A stretch of DNA of 64,000 nt. It comes from Chromatiaceae bacterium. GTDB lineage: Bacteria > Pseudomonadota > Gammaproteobacteria > Chromatiales > Chromatiaceae. A program made the position numbers and the translations under genes. Under the pieces are notes generated by a model that was not told where the DNA came from, did not search any database, and worked only from the letters and a program-made list of their open reading frames with translations. Position 1 is the first letter of the stretch, and each line of letters begins with the position of its first letter. Below are positions 17,581 through 26,489 of the stretch, piece by piece. The stretch lies in assembly GCA_024235215.1 (NCBI GenBank), contig JACKMU010000006.1, positions 1 through 64,000 of the forward strand, given 5' to 3'.

Positions 17581-18851
17581 GGTTTCACGGTGACGGTATC
17601 GACGAGAAGCGCCTGGCCCGGATTGGGTTCACCGGAAAGCAGTTCGGTCCGCCTGCCGTCGGTAGCACCTGTCTTCACCGCTATGGCATGTGGTGTGCCG
17701 TCCAGCAGCACCCATACTTTCTGGCCGCTACTCTGCAGGGTATTGCTGCGCCGCTGGTCCCTCGGTGGGCGCGGAAACAGCATACCGAAGGCACCGCGCG
17801 GGCGCGATTGCACAGCTTCGTCCTGTGGCGGTGTGAAGCGTAATGCAGCGTTGGGGAGTAGCACCGCGTCGTGCAGTTCCTGCACCGTGATCATGGCAGT
17901 GGCAGTCATACCCGGGCGCAGCGCCAGGTCGGCGTTGTCCACCGTGAGCACGGTTTCGTAGGTAACGACTCCCTCCACGGTGCGTGGCGCATAGCGGACC
18001 TGGGTGATCCTGGCCGGGAAACTGCGCTCCGGCCAGGCATCCACCGTAAACCTGGCAGCCTGACCTTCGGCAATCCTGCCCACATCGGCCTCGTCCACCG
18101 CTACGTGCAGTTCCATGTGTGCCAGGTCCTCGGCCAAGGTGAACAGGACAGGTGCCTGCAGCGAGGCTGCCACCGTCTGGCCAGGCTCGATCTGGCGCAG
18201 CAGTACGAGACCGTCGATGGGCGAGCGGATGACCGCCTTGGCCAGATCGGCCTCCTTGCCATCCAGAGTGGCACGCGACTGGGCGACCTGCGCCCGCGTA
18301 CTGGCCTCGGTGGCTTGCGCGCGTGCGTACGCTGCACGGGCGTTATCCAGTTCCGCGGAGGAACAGAGCTGGCGTTCGGACAGCTTCTCGCAGCGCTCGA
18401 AGGTCAACCGCGTCTCCTGTACCGTGGCCTGCGCCTCCTTCACCTTGGCTTCGCTGGAATGCAGCGCGGCGCGCGATTCCAGCACCTGCGCCTCCAGGCG
18501 GTCGGTATCCAGCCGCGCCAACACCTGGCCGCGCAGTACCTTGTCGTTGAAATCTACTGTCACCGTCTCCACGGTACCGGACAGTTCGGTGCCCACATCA
18601 ACCTGATTGACCGGTTCCAGCGTGCCTGTGGCGGTGACTGTCACCGTGAGGTCGCCGCGCGTCACCTCAGCGGTCTCGTAACGCACTGCGGAATCGTTGC
18701 CGTGCAGTAGCCAGAGGAGGGTAATGCCTCCGCACAGCAGGATGCCGAGGACAGCCACCAGCCAACGCCGGCGGTGACGGCCGGATCGCTGTGGACCGGA
18801 GTTCAGTACGGCATGGATGTCAGTGCTGGTGGGGAATTCGGTTGATCGCAT
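17577..18851 (-). CDS. MacA-like periplasmic adaptor (HlyD family)
   Basis: 424 aa. A single N-terminal membrane helix (WLVAVLGILLCGGITLLWLL) is followed by a lipoyl half-motif (GTLEPVNQVDVGTELSGTVE), a long alpha-hairpin (about residues 110-200), the second lipoyl half and beta-barrel/membrane-proximal domains. It would bridge the inner-membrane MacB-type complex to an outer-membrane channel; no TolC-like gene is in the window. It is the first gene of the exporter operon, transcribed divergently from the SnoaL-like gene. A basic N-terminal cytoplasmic tail of about 30 residues precedes the helix. Confidence 0.93.
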   Translation of the reverse strand: MRSTEFPTSTDIHAVLNSGPQRSGRHRRRWLVAVLGILLCGGITLLWLLHGNDSAVRYETAEVTRGDLTVTVTATGTLEPVNQVDVGTELSGTVETVTVDFNDKVLRGQVLARLDTDRLEAQVLESRAALHSSEAKVKEAQATVQETRLTFERCEKLSERQLCSSAELDNARAAYARAQATEASTRAQVAQSRATLDGKEADLAKAVIRSPIDGLVLLRQIEPGQTVAASLQAPVLFTLAEDLAHMELHVAVDEADVGRIAEGQAARFTVDAWPERSFPARITQVRYAPRTVEGVVTYETVLTVDNADLALRPGMTATAMITVQELHDAVLLPNAALRFTPPQDEAVQSRPRGAFGMLFPRPPRDQRRSNTLQSSGQKVWVLLDGTPHAIAVKTGATDGRRTELLSGEPNPGQALLVDTVTVKP

Positions 18852-19003
18852 GCCTGTATGATTCGTGTTCGGTGGAATAATTCCGCATACTCTGAGGTGT
18901 ATTGTAACGGTGTCTCAACGCATCGCCAGTCCAACTTGGCGAACGGGTCAGCATCAGACGAACAAAGGTACGTTCGCACATTTCGGAGTACAATCAGCGG
19001 GAC

Positions 19004-19414
19004 ATGAACAGAACCAAGCTCAAGTTCAAAACCGCGGATGAAGTCGAGGGCGTCTTCTATGAAGCGTTCATGCGCTGCGATCCGGAGGTGATCGCCGCGC
19101 TCTGGGCGGACGAGGGGGTGGTATGCGTGCATCCTGGTTCGGGTGCAATCGTGGAATACCAGGCGATCATTCGCAGCTGGAAGCACATCCTGGGCAATGC
19201 CCGCCAAGTCGAAATGAGATACACGGTGATCAGCCGGATCTTGGCGACCGATTTGGCCGTGCATATGGTCGCGGAGGAGATGCTTACAGCCAACCGTGTT
19301 AGCGCGGTGGTTCTGGCGACCAATGTCTACCGGAAATACCAGCAAAGCTGGCTGATGGTCGGGCATCATGCGTCACTGGTGCAGGCCAGCAGCGCAGGCC
19401 AGACGCTGCAGTGA
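19004..19414 (+). CDS. SnoaL-like / NTF2-fold protein
   Basis: 136 aa. It resembles the SnoaL_3/DUF4440 type of NTF2 fold: an N-terminal helix (DEVEGVFYEAFMRCDPEVIAA), the LWADEGVVCVHPGSG strand-turn, IRSWKHIL, and beta strands ending SWLMVGHHASL. Members include isomerases, hydrolases and ligand-binding proteins, so no reaction can be assigned. The conserved ALWADEGVVCVHPG and HHASL imply the usual conical pocket. It is a single gene divergent from the MacA-like adaptor. Confidence 0.8.
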   Translation: MNRTKLKFKTADEVEGVFYEAFMRCDPEVIAALWADEGVVCVHPGSGAIVEYQAIIRSWKHILGNARQVEMRYTVISRILATDLAVHMVAEEMLTANRVSAVVLATNVYRKYQQSWLMVGHHASLVQASSAGQTLQ

Positions 19415-19560
19415 ATCGTTATGCGGGGTCAGGGTACGATCACCCGCGATTCATGTGACACGATTATCCATCGCCACATTACCAGTTTCTGCGCGGAGTC
19501 AGAAAATTCCGCAGCGGATTGACTTCACCCCTGCCGGCACCCTTGCACTATTATTAGGGC

Positions 19561-20715
19561 ATGAAGCGCGTCGAACAGTACCAGGGTTTTGAACTGGGTC
19601 CGATTCGTCCTCCGAGCGAAGCGGGCAGTCTGCTTCTGCGGGTAACCAGAAACTGTCCCTGGAACCGCTGCAGATTCTGCGCTCTCTACAAGGGGGAGCA
19701 GTTCACACTCCGGCCCGTGGAGGATGTGATCGAGGACATCAACCAGATAAAGCGTTGTGTGGATCTCATCGGGGAAAGCTTCTCGCGGCCAAAAGGAAGC
19801 GGCGTGCAACGGCTTGCCGGGGTGATTTCAGCACATGATCCAGGGGACATGATGGCGCTGCAGATGGCGTACAACTGGATGAGAAGTGGCATGGCGTCAG
19901 TATTCCTGCAGGATGCAAATACACTGATTGTCAAACCCGGGAATCTGCTGCGGATACTCAACCATATCAAGTCGACCTTCCCCGGGGTGACACGTATCAC
20001 CTCGTATGCGCGCTCGAAAACGCTGGTACGAATCGACGACGAAGCGCTGCAGCGATTAGCTGATGCGGGCCTGAACCGCATCCACATCGGCGTCGAGTCC
20101 GGCTGCGACAGCGTTTTGCAACTGATGGACAAGGGTGTCGACAAGGCAGGGCATATCAGTGCGGGGAAAAAAGTGAAACGTGCCGGAGTCGAACTCTCTG
20201 TCTATTACATGCCGGGCCTGGGTGGCGAGAAGCTGTCACAGGAGAATGCACTGGAGACCGCGGATGCGGTCAACCAGATGGACCCGGAATATATTCGGAT
20301 TCGAAGCCTTGCGATTCCAGCGGCAACCGAACTGCACAGGCTGGTGGAAGCGGGGGTGTTCAAGCCGCTCGGGGACCGAAAGACGGTTACGGAACTACTG
20401 CTGTTCATCGAGCACTTGCAAGGTATAAAGAGTACGATCAAAAGCGATCATATTCTGAACCTGCTGCAGGAGGTGGAGGGGCGTCTGCCGGAAGAGCGGG
20501 AGGCGATCACCGATCCGCTGAACAGGTTTCTTTCCCTGTCTGAACGAGAGCAGATAATTTTCATGGTGGGGCGAAGAAGCGGAATCTTCCGCAGCCTGGA
20601 AGAGGTCAACGATACGCGTCTACGGAGACAGGCGGAGCAGCTGGTCACCACCAACAGCGTGACCGCCGAAAACGTGGATGAGTTCACTGCTCAAATGGTA
20701 AGTCGTTTTATTTGA
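19561..20715 (+). CDS. Radical SAM protein with CX4CX2C cluster motif
   Basis: 384 aa. The iron-sulfur motif is NCPWNRCRFC, which is CX4CX2C rather than the usual CX3CX2C; this occurs in a family typified by 'RNCPWNRCxFC'. Further support comes from the SAM-binding-like strands RIHIGVESGCDSVLQLMDKG and VELSVYYMPGLGGE. The last ~90 residues are helical and family-specific, ending AENVDEFTAQMVSRFI. Substrate is unknown. A 63-base copy of its 3' end recurs at 30804-30866, and its stop is 15 bases from a truncated VapC gene on the other strand, so the 3' flank has been rearranged. Confidence 0.88.
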   Translation: MKRVEQYQGFELGPIRPPSEAGSLLLRVTRNCPWNRCRFCALYKGEQFTLRPVEDVIEDINQIKRCVDLIGESFSRPKGSGVQRLAGVISAHDPGDMMALQMAYNWMRSGMASVFLQDANTLIVKPGNLLRILNHIKSTFPGVTRITSYARSKTLVRIDDEALQRLADAGLNRIHIGVESGCDSVLQLMDKGVDKAGHISAGKKVKRAGVELSVYYMPGLGGEKLSQENALETADAVNQMDPEYIRIRSLAIPAATELHRLVEAGVFKPLGDRKTVTELLLFIEHLQGIKSTIKSDHILNLLQEVEGRLPEEREAITDPLNRFLSLSEREQIIFMVGRRSGIFRSLEEVNDTRLRRQAEQLVTTNSVTAENVDEFTAQMVSRFI

Positions 20716-20729
20716 GCTTCCCGTGTTCA

Positions 20730-20882
20730 TCAGCGCTGGCCGCCGCACCGGCTGAAATCCGCCATCTGGCTTATGCTATCACCAGCCGTCTCCATTGGGT
20801 TGGCAAGCGACGGGAGAGGCATCGTCAGTCGCAGCAAAGTTTCCGACCGTAGCCACCAAAGGAGAGCATGCGTATCGAGCAT
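20730..20882 (-). pseudogene. Truncated VapC-type (PIN domain) toxin
   Basis: An ATG at 20882, 8 bases after the antitoxin stop and behind a strong GAGGAGG site, opens with MLDTHALLWWLRSETLL. This is the N-terminus of PIN-domain VapC toxins, including the first metal-binding Asp. After about 12 residues the likeness fades and the frame ends after 50 aa, against about 125-130 aa for the family. The metal-binding acidic residues further along are absent, so it should be inactive. Confidence 0.7.
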
Positions 20883-20890
20883 TAACCTCC

Positions 20891-21112
20891 TCATTTATCG
20901 GCTTCGAAGGCATCGATAACATCGGGTGGTGTGGCATCAAAATCCGGGGTGATTTTGATGCGTCCCGCCCATCTGCCTGGAACACGTGGTTTGCGGGTCG
21001 CTTTATGCGGCAGGAGATCAAGATAAGGTTTACCCGATTTGGCGATCACGACGCGTTCACCCTTCCAAGCCAATGCACCCAACTCAGAGAGCTTTGACTT
21101 TGCTTCGTGCAT
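20891..21112 (-). CDS. Phd/YefM-family antitoxin
   Basis: 73 aa from ATG at 21112. MHEAKSKLSELGALAWKGE followed by VVIAKSGKPYLDLLPHK is the standard Phd/YefM DNA-binding domain, normally preceded by a few residues such as 'QVN', which are also present here in frame but without a start codon. The C-terminal tail (PDFDATPPDVIDAFEADK) is the usual toxin-binding region of antitoxins paired with VapC. The partner just downstream is truncated, leaving an orphan antitoxin that may only repress its own promoter or neutralise other toxins. Confidence 0.85.
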   Translation of the reverse strand: MHEAKSKLSELGALAWKGERVVIAKSGKPYLDLLPHKATRKPRVPGRWAGRIKITPDFDATPPDVIDAFEADK

Positions 21113-21505
21113 ATTGACCTGTTTGGTCTTTGTGCCGCCTTGTTCGGGTTAGCTAAGTCCAACGCAGTGTCAATCAAGATCAGGTCCGGTCATTGAATGC
21201 CTGCAGTTGGCCGACAACGCTCATCGAGACCGATTTTTTCGTCACGAGGAGCAGGGACTAAACCACAGTCGGTCACGGGAGGTTGAACCAGGGAAATTAG
21301 CGGCGATGAAAATAACCGTCAACGAAAAACTGGGGGCGTCTGAGCAGTTGGAAACGGATCGGCCGTTGGCAGGCAAGTACCGCTTGCCACTGTTTGCAGA
21401 TAGGTGTGCGGTGGAACTGGTCTGAAACGGCACCGGTGACACAAGGTGCACCAGCGGTGCTGTTTCAAACCATCGAACAGCGGGGCGACCGCGTAACCGC
21501 CTGGT
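21113..21505. other. Intergenic region, no supported gene
   Basis: It lies between the antitoxin start and the 3' end of the gamma-glutamyltransferase gene. The antitoxin's autoregulated promoter is expected near 21113-21180. No other feature is supported. Confidence 0.4.
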
Positions 21506-23329
21506 CTAGCGACCCCCCACCGTGCCGTCGCGGCGGTAGTCCGCACCGCCAATCAGCAGCCGCTGGGAACGTTTGTCTTTCCCCCGGTGCTTCCGGTTGC
21601 CGGGTCCTGGGTGTTCATGCTCTTTCACCTGGATCATGGAGAGTCCGCTGTTCTGCTCGATGATGCCCACGCTGTGACCCTTGCTGATCAAGGCATCGGC
21701 CAACGCCTGCGCATCGTACTCCAGGGTCACGCCCGGAATTGGCTCCTCGATATCCGTCCGTCCATTTCGATTCATGTAATGGGGTACGTTGATCGCCTCC
21801 TGGGGATCGAGTCCGAAGTCGATCACGTTGACGATGGACTGGGCGGTATAGCCGATGATACGCGAACCACCGGGTGAGCCGGTCACCAGCGCCACCCTGC
21901 CATCGGCATCAAAAACGATGGTGGGCGACATTGAACTGCGCGGCCGTTTGTTGGGTTCTACCCGGTTGGCCACCAGATTGCCCTGATTATCGGTAGGTGA
22001 GAAGGCGAAATCGGTGAGCTCGTTGTTGAGCAGGAATCCCCGCACCATGACACCATTGCCGAAGGAGCTTTCGATGGTGGTGGTCATGGAGAGCGCGTTG
22101 CCATAACGGTCCACGATGGCGACATGAGTGGTGCCGCTCAATTTGACCGTGTTGTCCGGGGCACCCGGACCGACTGCCCCGGGAGGATCGCCCGGCTCGG
22201 CCGTGCCCATATCGACCTCTGTGATCAAAGCAGCACGCTCGGCCAGATAGCTATCGTCGAGCATGCCGGCCACCGGTACCGGAACGAAATCGCTGTCACC
22301 CACATACTGGTTACGGTCGGCGAAGGCAAGCCGTCCCGCCTGGGTGAACAGGTGCACCGTCTCCACGGCCAGCGGGTCATCGCCCATCAGATCGGGCCGG
22401 TGTTCCATCAGACCGAGGATCTGCCCTACCGCCAACCCGCCCGAAGAGGGTGGACCCATGCCACACACCTGGTAACCCTGGTATGTTTTGCACACCGGCT
22501 CTCGCACCACCACTTGGTAGTTGTGCAGATCCTCGGTGGTCATATCCCCGGGGATGTTCAGATCACCCTGCACGGCTTGAGCGATTTCTCCGGCAATGGG
22601 ACCCTGGTAGAAGGCATCCGCGCCCCAACGAGCCAGCGCTTTCAGGGTTTTGGCGTAGGCTAGATTGCGCATCAGGGTTCCGGCCGGTCTGGCAGTACAG
22701 TCGGCTGGATCGGCGAAGTACTCGAAGGCAGTGGGATCTCGGAAAAAGAGCCGTTCTCCCTCGGCGCAGGAGGGATTTGCGGCCAGCAATCCGGCGACCT
22801 GGTCGCTGGTCCGTTCGGTAAGCGGATAACCTTTCTCCGCCAGCACCTTGGCAGGTACGAAAAGGCGCTGCCAGGGCAGATGGCCATACCTGTCATGCAT
22901 GTATTCCAGCATGCGCGGTACACCGGGAACGCCCACCGACAGTCCGCTCTGCCAGGCATTGGTGAATCCGCCTGCCCCTACGAAGCGGTCCTCGGTGGCG
23001 GCGGCGGGAGCCTTCTCACGGGCGTCCACGGTGATGGTGCGGTTAGCGGCGGCATCGTAATAGACGATGAAGGCACCGCCACCCAGACCGCTGGACTGGG
23101 GCTCGACCAGACCGAGCACGGTCTGCACCGCAATCATGGCATCGGTTGCAGTACCGCCGATCTTCAGAATATGGGCACCGGCGGCGGTGGCCAGCGGATT
23201 GGCCGTGACCACCATCTCCCGCTTGGTGGTCACCGCGGTTGGCAGATCGCCGTTTTCCACTGTCCACCCCGTGCTGCTCGCAAATATGCCGAAGGCGACA
23301 GAGCAGATCAGTGTGCTAGGTTTCATCAT
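21506..23329 (-). CDS. ggt: Gamma-glutamyltransferase
   Basis: 607 aa, with a signal peptide (CSVAFGIFASSTGWTVENG). The large-subunit marks are ATAAGAHILKIGGTATDAMI and PQSSGLGGGAFIVYYD with the substrate-binding Arg downstream in DAREKAPAAA. Autocleavage is expected before the second Thr of SGTTHVAIVDRYGNALSMTT, which becomes the N-terminal nucleophile of the small subunit; SPTIVFDADGRVALVTGSPGG completes that subunit. It transfers or hydrolyses the gamma-glutamyl group of glutathione in the periplasm. The last ~50 residues, rich in His, Lys and Arg, exceed the usual family end. It is a single gene. Confidence 0.95.
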   Translation of the reverse strand: MMKPSTLICSVAFGIFASSTGWTVENGDLPTAVTTKREMVVTANPLATAAGAHILKIGGTATDAMIAVQTVLGLVEPQSSGLGGGAFIVYYDAAANRTITVDAREKAPAAATEDRFVGAGGFTNAWQSGLSVGVPGVPRMLEYMHDRYGHLPWQRLFVPAKVLAEKGYPLTERTSDQVAGLLAANPSCAEGERLFFRDPTAFEYFADPADCTARPAGTLMRNLAYAKTLKALARWGADAFYQGPIAGEIAQAVQGDLNIPGDMTTEDLHNYQVVVREPVCKTYQGYQVCGMGPPSSGGLAVGQILGLMEHRPDLMGDDPLAVETVHLFTQAGRLAFADRNQYVGDSDFVPVPVAGMLDDSYLAERAALITEVDMGTAEPGDPPGAVGPGAPDNTVKLSGTTHVAIVDRYGNALSMTTTIESSFGNGVMVRGFLLNNELTDFAFSPTDNQGNLVANRVEPNKRPRSSMSPTIVFDADGRVALVTGSPGGSRIIGYTAQSIVNVIDFGLDPQEAINVPHYMNRNGRTDIEEPIPGVTLEYDAQALADALISKGHSVGIIEQNSGLSMIQVKEHEHPGPGNRKHRGKDKRSQRLLIGGADYRRDGTVGGR

Positions 23330-23580
23330 CGAGTGTCCTCCGGGTGATTATCGGTATTCTTTGAAGCGCATCCCGTTGGCTGACCATGTAGGAAGAGATG
23401 CATCTACTTCCTAAAAAATAGCCCAGATCCTGGTAACTGCAAAGTGGTTGATCAAACAGATGATCCTATACAAGCGAAAATTACCTGCTGGATGACGGAT
23501 CAAATCTCTCGGTTGAGACGTTATATAAACTAGGAAATTTTTCCTGACATCTGATCAATTGCTCATAGGGGGTGACCAGG

Positions 23581-26061
23581 ATGCCAAAATGCAAATTACT
23601 GCTAAGCGCGTGTACCATATTGCCTCTGCTTCTGTCGGTTCCCACCGCTGCTAGTGCAGACGATGGTTTTCAGATTGATGAAGCAAAGTGGAATTCCGAA
23701 GAGAAACGCCTCATCGTCAAAGGTAAGGGGAGCGAGGGAAAAACGGTCACATTACGATATGCCGGCAGTCTCACCGAGATTGCCAGTCGACGTATCGACG
23801 GTGATGAGTGGAGAATCCGCAAAAGCGATCTATACCCTGTGCCCTGTCGGGTACGCGCGCAACAGTCGGATGGACGTGTTGCGGAAAGGGATGTGAAATA
23901 CGCCTCACCCAACTGTGACAACGGAACCAGCGCTGGCGACCCGGCTCCACTGGCTGGAAACTTCACTATTCTGGCAACCAACGACCTGGGTATGCACTGC
24001 GCTGATACGGATTACCGGATATTCAGCATTTTACCGCCTTACAATGTCATCAACGCGCAGGTGTTGCGCAAGGGTGGCAAACCCGACCTGATGACTCCTG
24101 CGGAGGGAATCGAAGTCACTTACCAAGCGGTCGAGTCGAACATCATCGACCCGAACGATCCGGCACTGCCGCCAACAGCCAGCGACTCTATCAACAGCAC
24201 CAGCGAAAACGATCTTTCAAACGGTGTATACAAGAGCAATTTCTGGGAGCCTTCGAATGCGGCATATAACCAGTTGTTCGGATTTCTGGCCTATGAAAAG
24301 CTGTACCCGCCAGGCGTTCTCGCTGCTTTCCCATTACGCGATCAGGTGGACGGCGGTCTGCTCGGTCTGCCTGCGCCGAATATTGAAAAGTATTATCTGA
24401 CCGATCCTGGCGTGCTGGAAGCGGAGCAGTCCGCCATGCCGGGCAAGGCCAGCCCGTTCAACGCGAACGACCCTCAGCTTTTTCATGGATTCGTGGAGAA
24501 TCTGCCTTTCTTCGTGAACTTCCCGTTTGGTTACACGGTGGAAAATTTCAGGCGCTACACCGCCGAAGGCGTGCCCATCATGCCCACGGACGATGCTGGA
24601 CGCGCCAACGCCTACCCATTGATGCGCGTCCAGGCCCACGATCAAACAGGCAAGTTGCTGGCGCAAGTTGACGCAGTACTGCCGGTAGCCTCGGAAGCGG
24701 ATTGCCAGAGCTGCCACCTGAGCCGGGACGTCTGTGACAGCCTCTCTCTGGGCTTTGCCTGCGACGACATCGCCAACTATTACGCGGGCGATAAGTACAG
24801 TGCCAACTTCATAGCCAGCGGGGGCGATTTAGTGGTAAATAACGTGCCGGGCGACACCGATGAACAGATTGCGCTCAATGCGGCGAAAATCAATATCCTG
24901 CGCCTGCACGATGCCAAGAACGGTACCCAACTCGATATGCAGCGCAATGTGGTCTGCGCCAACTGTCACTACACACCGGCACTCGATCTGGCCCATCTGG
25001 GTCCGACCGACCTGAACGGCAAGGAGCAGACCAGACACCAGAGCATGTCCCGGGTAATGCACAGTTACCATGCGGAGCTGCCAGGCAAAAATGGCTATGA
25101 CAATCAGGGTATTTTTGATGATCTGTTTCCGCTGATGCCGATAGCGGACCAGCGTACGAACACAGAGACTCAGGACATTCTGGAGCAGACCTGCTACAGC
25201 TGCCATCCCGGCAAACGCACCAAGTGTCTACGCGGCGCCATGAGTGACGGTGGTATCGTGTGCCAGGATTGCCACGGTCAGGGCACGCAGGTAGGCAATG
25301 ATTTCACCGAGAATTTCCCGAACATCGCTTTTCCCGCGGACGGCAGCGCGGATTTGGGCAAACGGGTCTCATGGGCGTCCGAGCCCAAGTGCCAATCCTG
25401 CCATGTCGGCGATGTCCTCCAGGTTCAACAATTGCTGCGCAGTGGTGAATTGAATGATGTGCTGTTGAATGTTGCCGACAAGCGTGGCAACCCGGATGGT
25501 CTACGTTTGAGAATGGCTTACAACATCTCCGATCACAAACTGAGTCCCGGCGGTGGCGCTGCCAACCTTGCATTGCTGGATTATGCGGATTCCCGCTTTG
25601 CCTCCGATCAACCGCTCTACCGTCTCAGTGGCGCCAGCGAAGGGAAAGGGCATGGTGGGTTGTTCTGCGAAGGCTGTCACGGAAGTACTCACGCGGTGTG
25701 GCCGAATGCCAACCCCGTGGCCAACGACAACAAGGCGGCACGGGATCTGCAGGGTCATACCGGAACCATCATCGAGTGCAGTGCCTGCCATGAGGGCGAT
25801 CTCGGCATGACACTCGCAGGTCCGCACGGCATGCATCCGGTGGGCGACACCCGGTTCGCGAGAGAGCACGATGATTTCGCTAAAAACAATCTGAATGCCT
25901 GCCGCTCCTGCCACGGCCAGGATGGTGAAGGCAGCGTATTATCGAGGACTGCCACCGCGCGCGTGTTGCAGGCCAAAGAGGATAATATCAGCGTCTCATT
26001 GGCTAAGGGCACTCCCGTGGGATGCGGCGACTGCCATGAGAATAAATTAAGGAATCCTTGA
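23581..26061 (+). CDS. Nine-heme multiheme c-type cytochrome
   Basis: About 826 aa from ATG at 23581; a GTG at 23572 is in frame but sits only two bases from the AGGGGG site. A signal peptide ends at about TAASADDG. Residues ~25-120 form a beta-rich domain without haem, then FTILATNDLGMHCADTDYRI. Nine CXXCH sites follow, all in the C-terminal 450 residues: CQSCH, CANCH, CYSCH, CQDCH, CQSCH, CEGCH, CSACH, CRSCH and CGDCH. It would be a periplasmic or outer-surface electron carrier or a multihaem oxidoreductase. No cognate membrane quinol oxidase is adjacent. An intrinsic terminator follows immediately, so it is monocistronic. Confidence 0.9.
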   Translation: MPKCKLLLSACTILPLLLSVPTAASADDGFQIDEAKWNSEEKRLIVKGKGSEGKTVTLRYAGSLTEIASRRIDGDEWRIRKSDLYPVPCRVRAQQSDGRVAERDVKYASPNCDNGTSAGDPAPLAGNFTILATNDLGMHCADTDYRIFSILPPYNVINAQVLRKGGKPDLMTPAEGIEVTYQAVESNIIDPNDPALPPTASDSINSTSENDLSNGVYKSNFWEPSNAAYNQLFGFLAYEKLYPPGVLAAFPLRDQVDGGLLGLPAPNIEKYYLTDPGVLEAEQSAMPGKASPFNANDPQLFHGFVENLPFFVNFPFGYTVENFRRYTAEGVPIMPTDDAGRANAYPLMRVQAHDQTGKLLAQVDAVLPVASEADCQSCHLSRDVCDSLSLGFACDDIANYYAGDKYSANFIASGGDLVVNNVPGDTDEQIALNAAKINILRLHDAKNGTQLDMQRNVVCANCHYTPALDLAHLGPTDLNGKEQTRHQSMSRVMHSYHAELPGKNGYDNQGIFDDLFPLMPIADQRTNTETQDILEQTCYSCHPGKRTKCLRGAMSDGGIVCQDCHGQGTQVGNDFTENFPNIAFPADGSADLGKRVSWASEPKCQSCHVGDVLQVQQLLRSGELNDVLLNVADKRGNPDGLRLRMAYNISDHKLSPGGGAANLALLDYADSRFASDQPLYRLSGASEGKGHGGLFCEGCHGSTHAVWPNANPVANDNKAARDLQGHTGTIIECSACHEGDLGMTLAGPHGMHPVGDTRFAREHDDFAKNNLNACRSCHGQDGEGSVLSRTATARVLQAKEDNISVSLAKGTPVGCGDCHENKLRNP

Positions 26062-26079
26062 GTTCTCAGGCATGAGAAA

Positions 26080-26120
26080 AAGAGGGGGCTGGAGCGAATG
26101 TCTACCGGCCCCCTTTTTTT
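26080..26120 (+). terminator. Intrinsic terminator after the multiheme cytochrome gene
   Basis: GAGGGGGCTGG pairs with CCGGCCCCCTT (G-T wobble included) around a 12-base loop, followed by a run of seven T, 20 bases after the stop codon. Confidence 0.88.
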
Positions 26121-26489
26121 CTGCACTAAAGGGCATGGATTTTTACCCCGAAATCCTCAGCTGGACGTGCTAGACGGCGCGAGTCTTCCAGGGTGAAAGG
26201 TAAGGTGTAACGGCCGTAATTCAGGCATGAGAGATTCCAGGCAGTATAGTTACCAACTCCCACCAGAAATTATCAGGCATACTGTCCGACTCTATTTTGG
26301 TTAGCGTGAATTTTACGTTCGAGGGCATTTTGTGAATCGCAGGAGAAGGCCTGCGTCCGAATCATGGCCGGATGGCAAGGAGCTGAAACGGTCGGGCACC
26401 ATTCTGGTTCGGGAATCGCGAAGTTCACGACAGCCACAGCGGACAGGTAACCCGGCTGTCGTTACGCTGATATTTACCGGTATTCGCTG
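26121..26489. other. Convergent intergenic region
   Basis: It lies between the cytochrome terminator and the 3' end of the leftward ECF operon. No gene-like frame or named repeat was seen. Confidence 0.45.

Noticed and set aside
15656..18851. The two MacAB-like exporters considered as a recent duplication
   Set aside because: They differ in gene number (one versus two permeases) and in sequence outside shared motifs, so they look like independent members.
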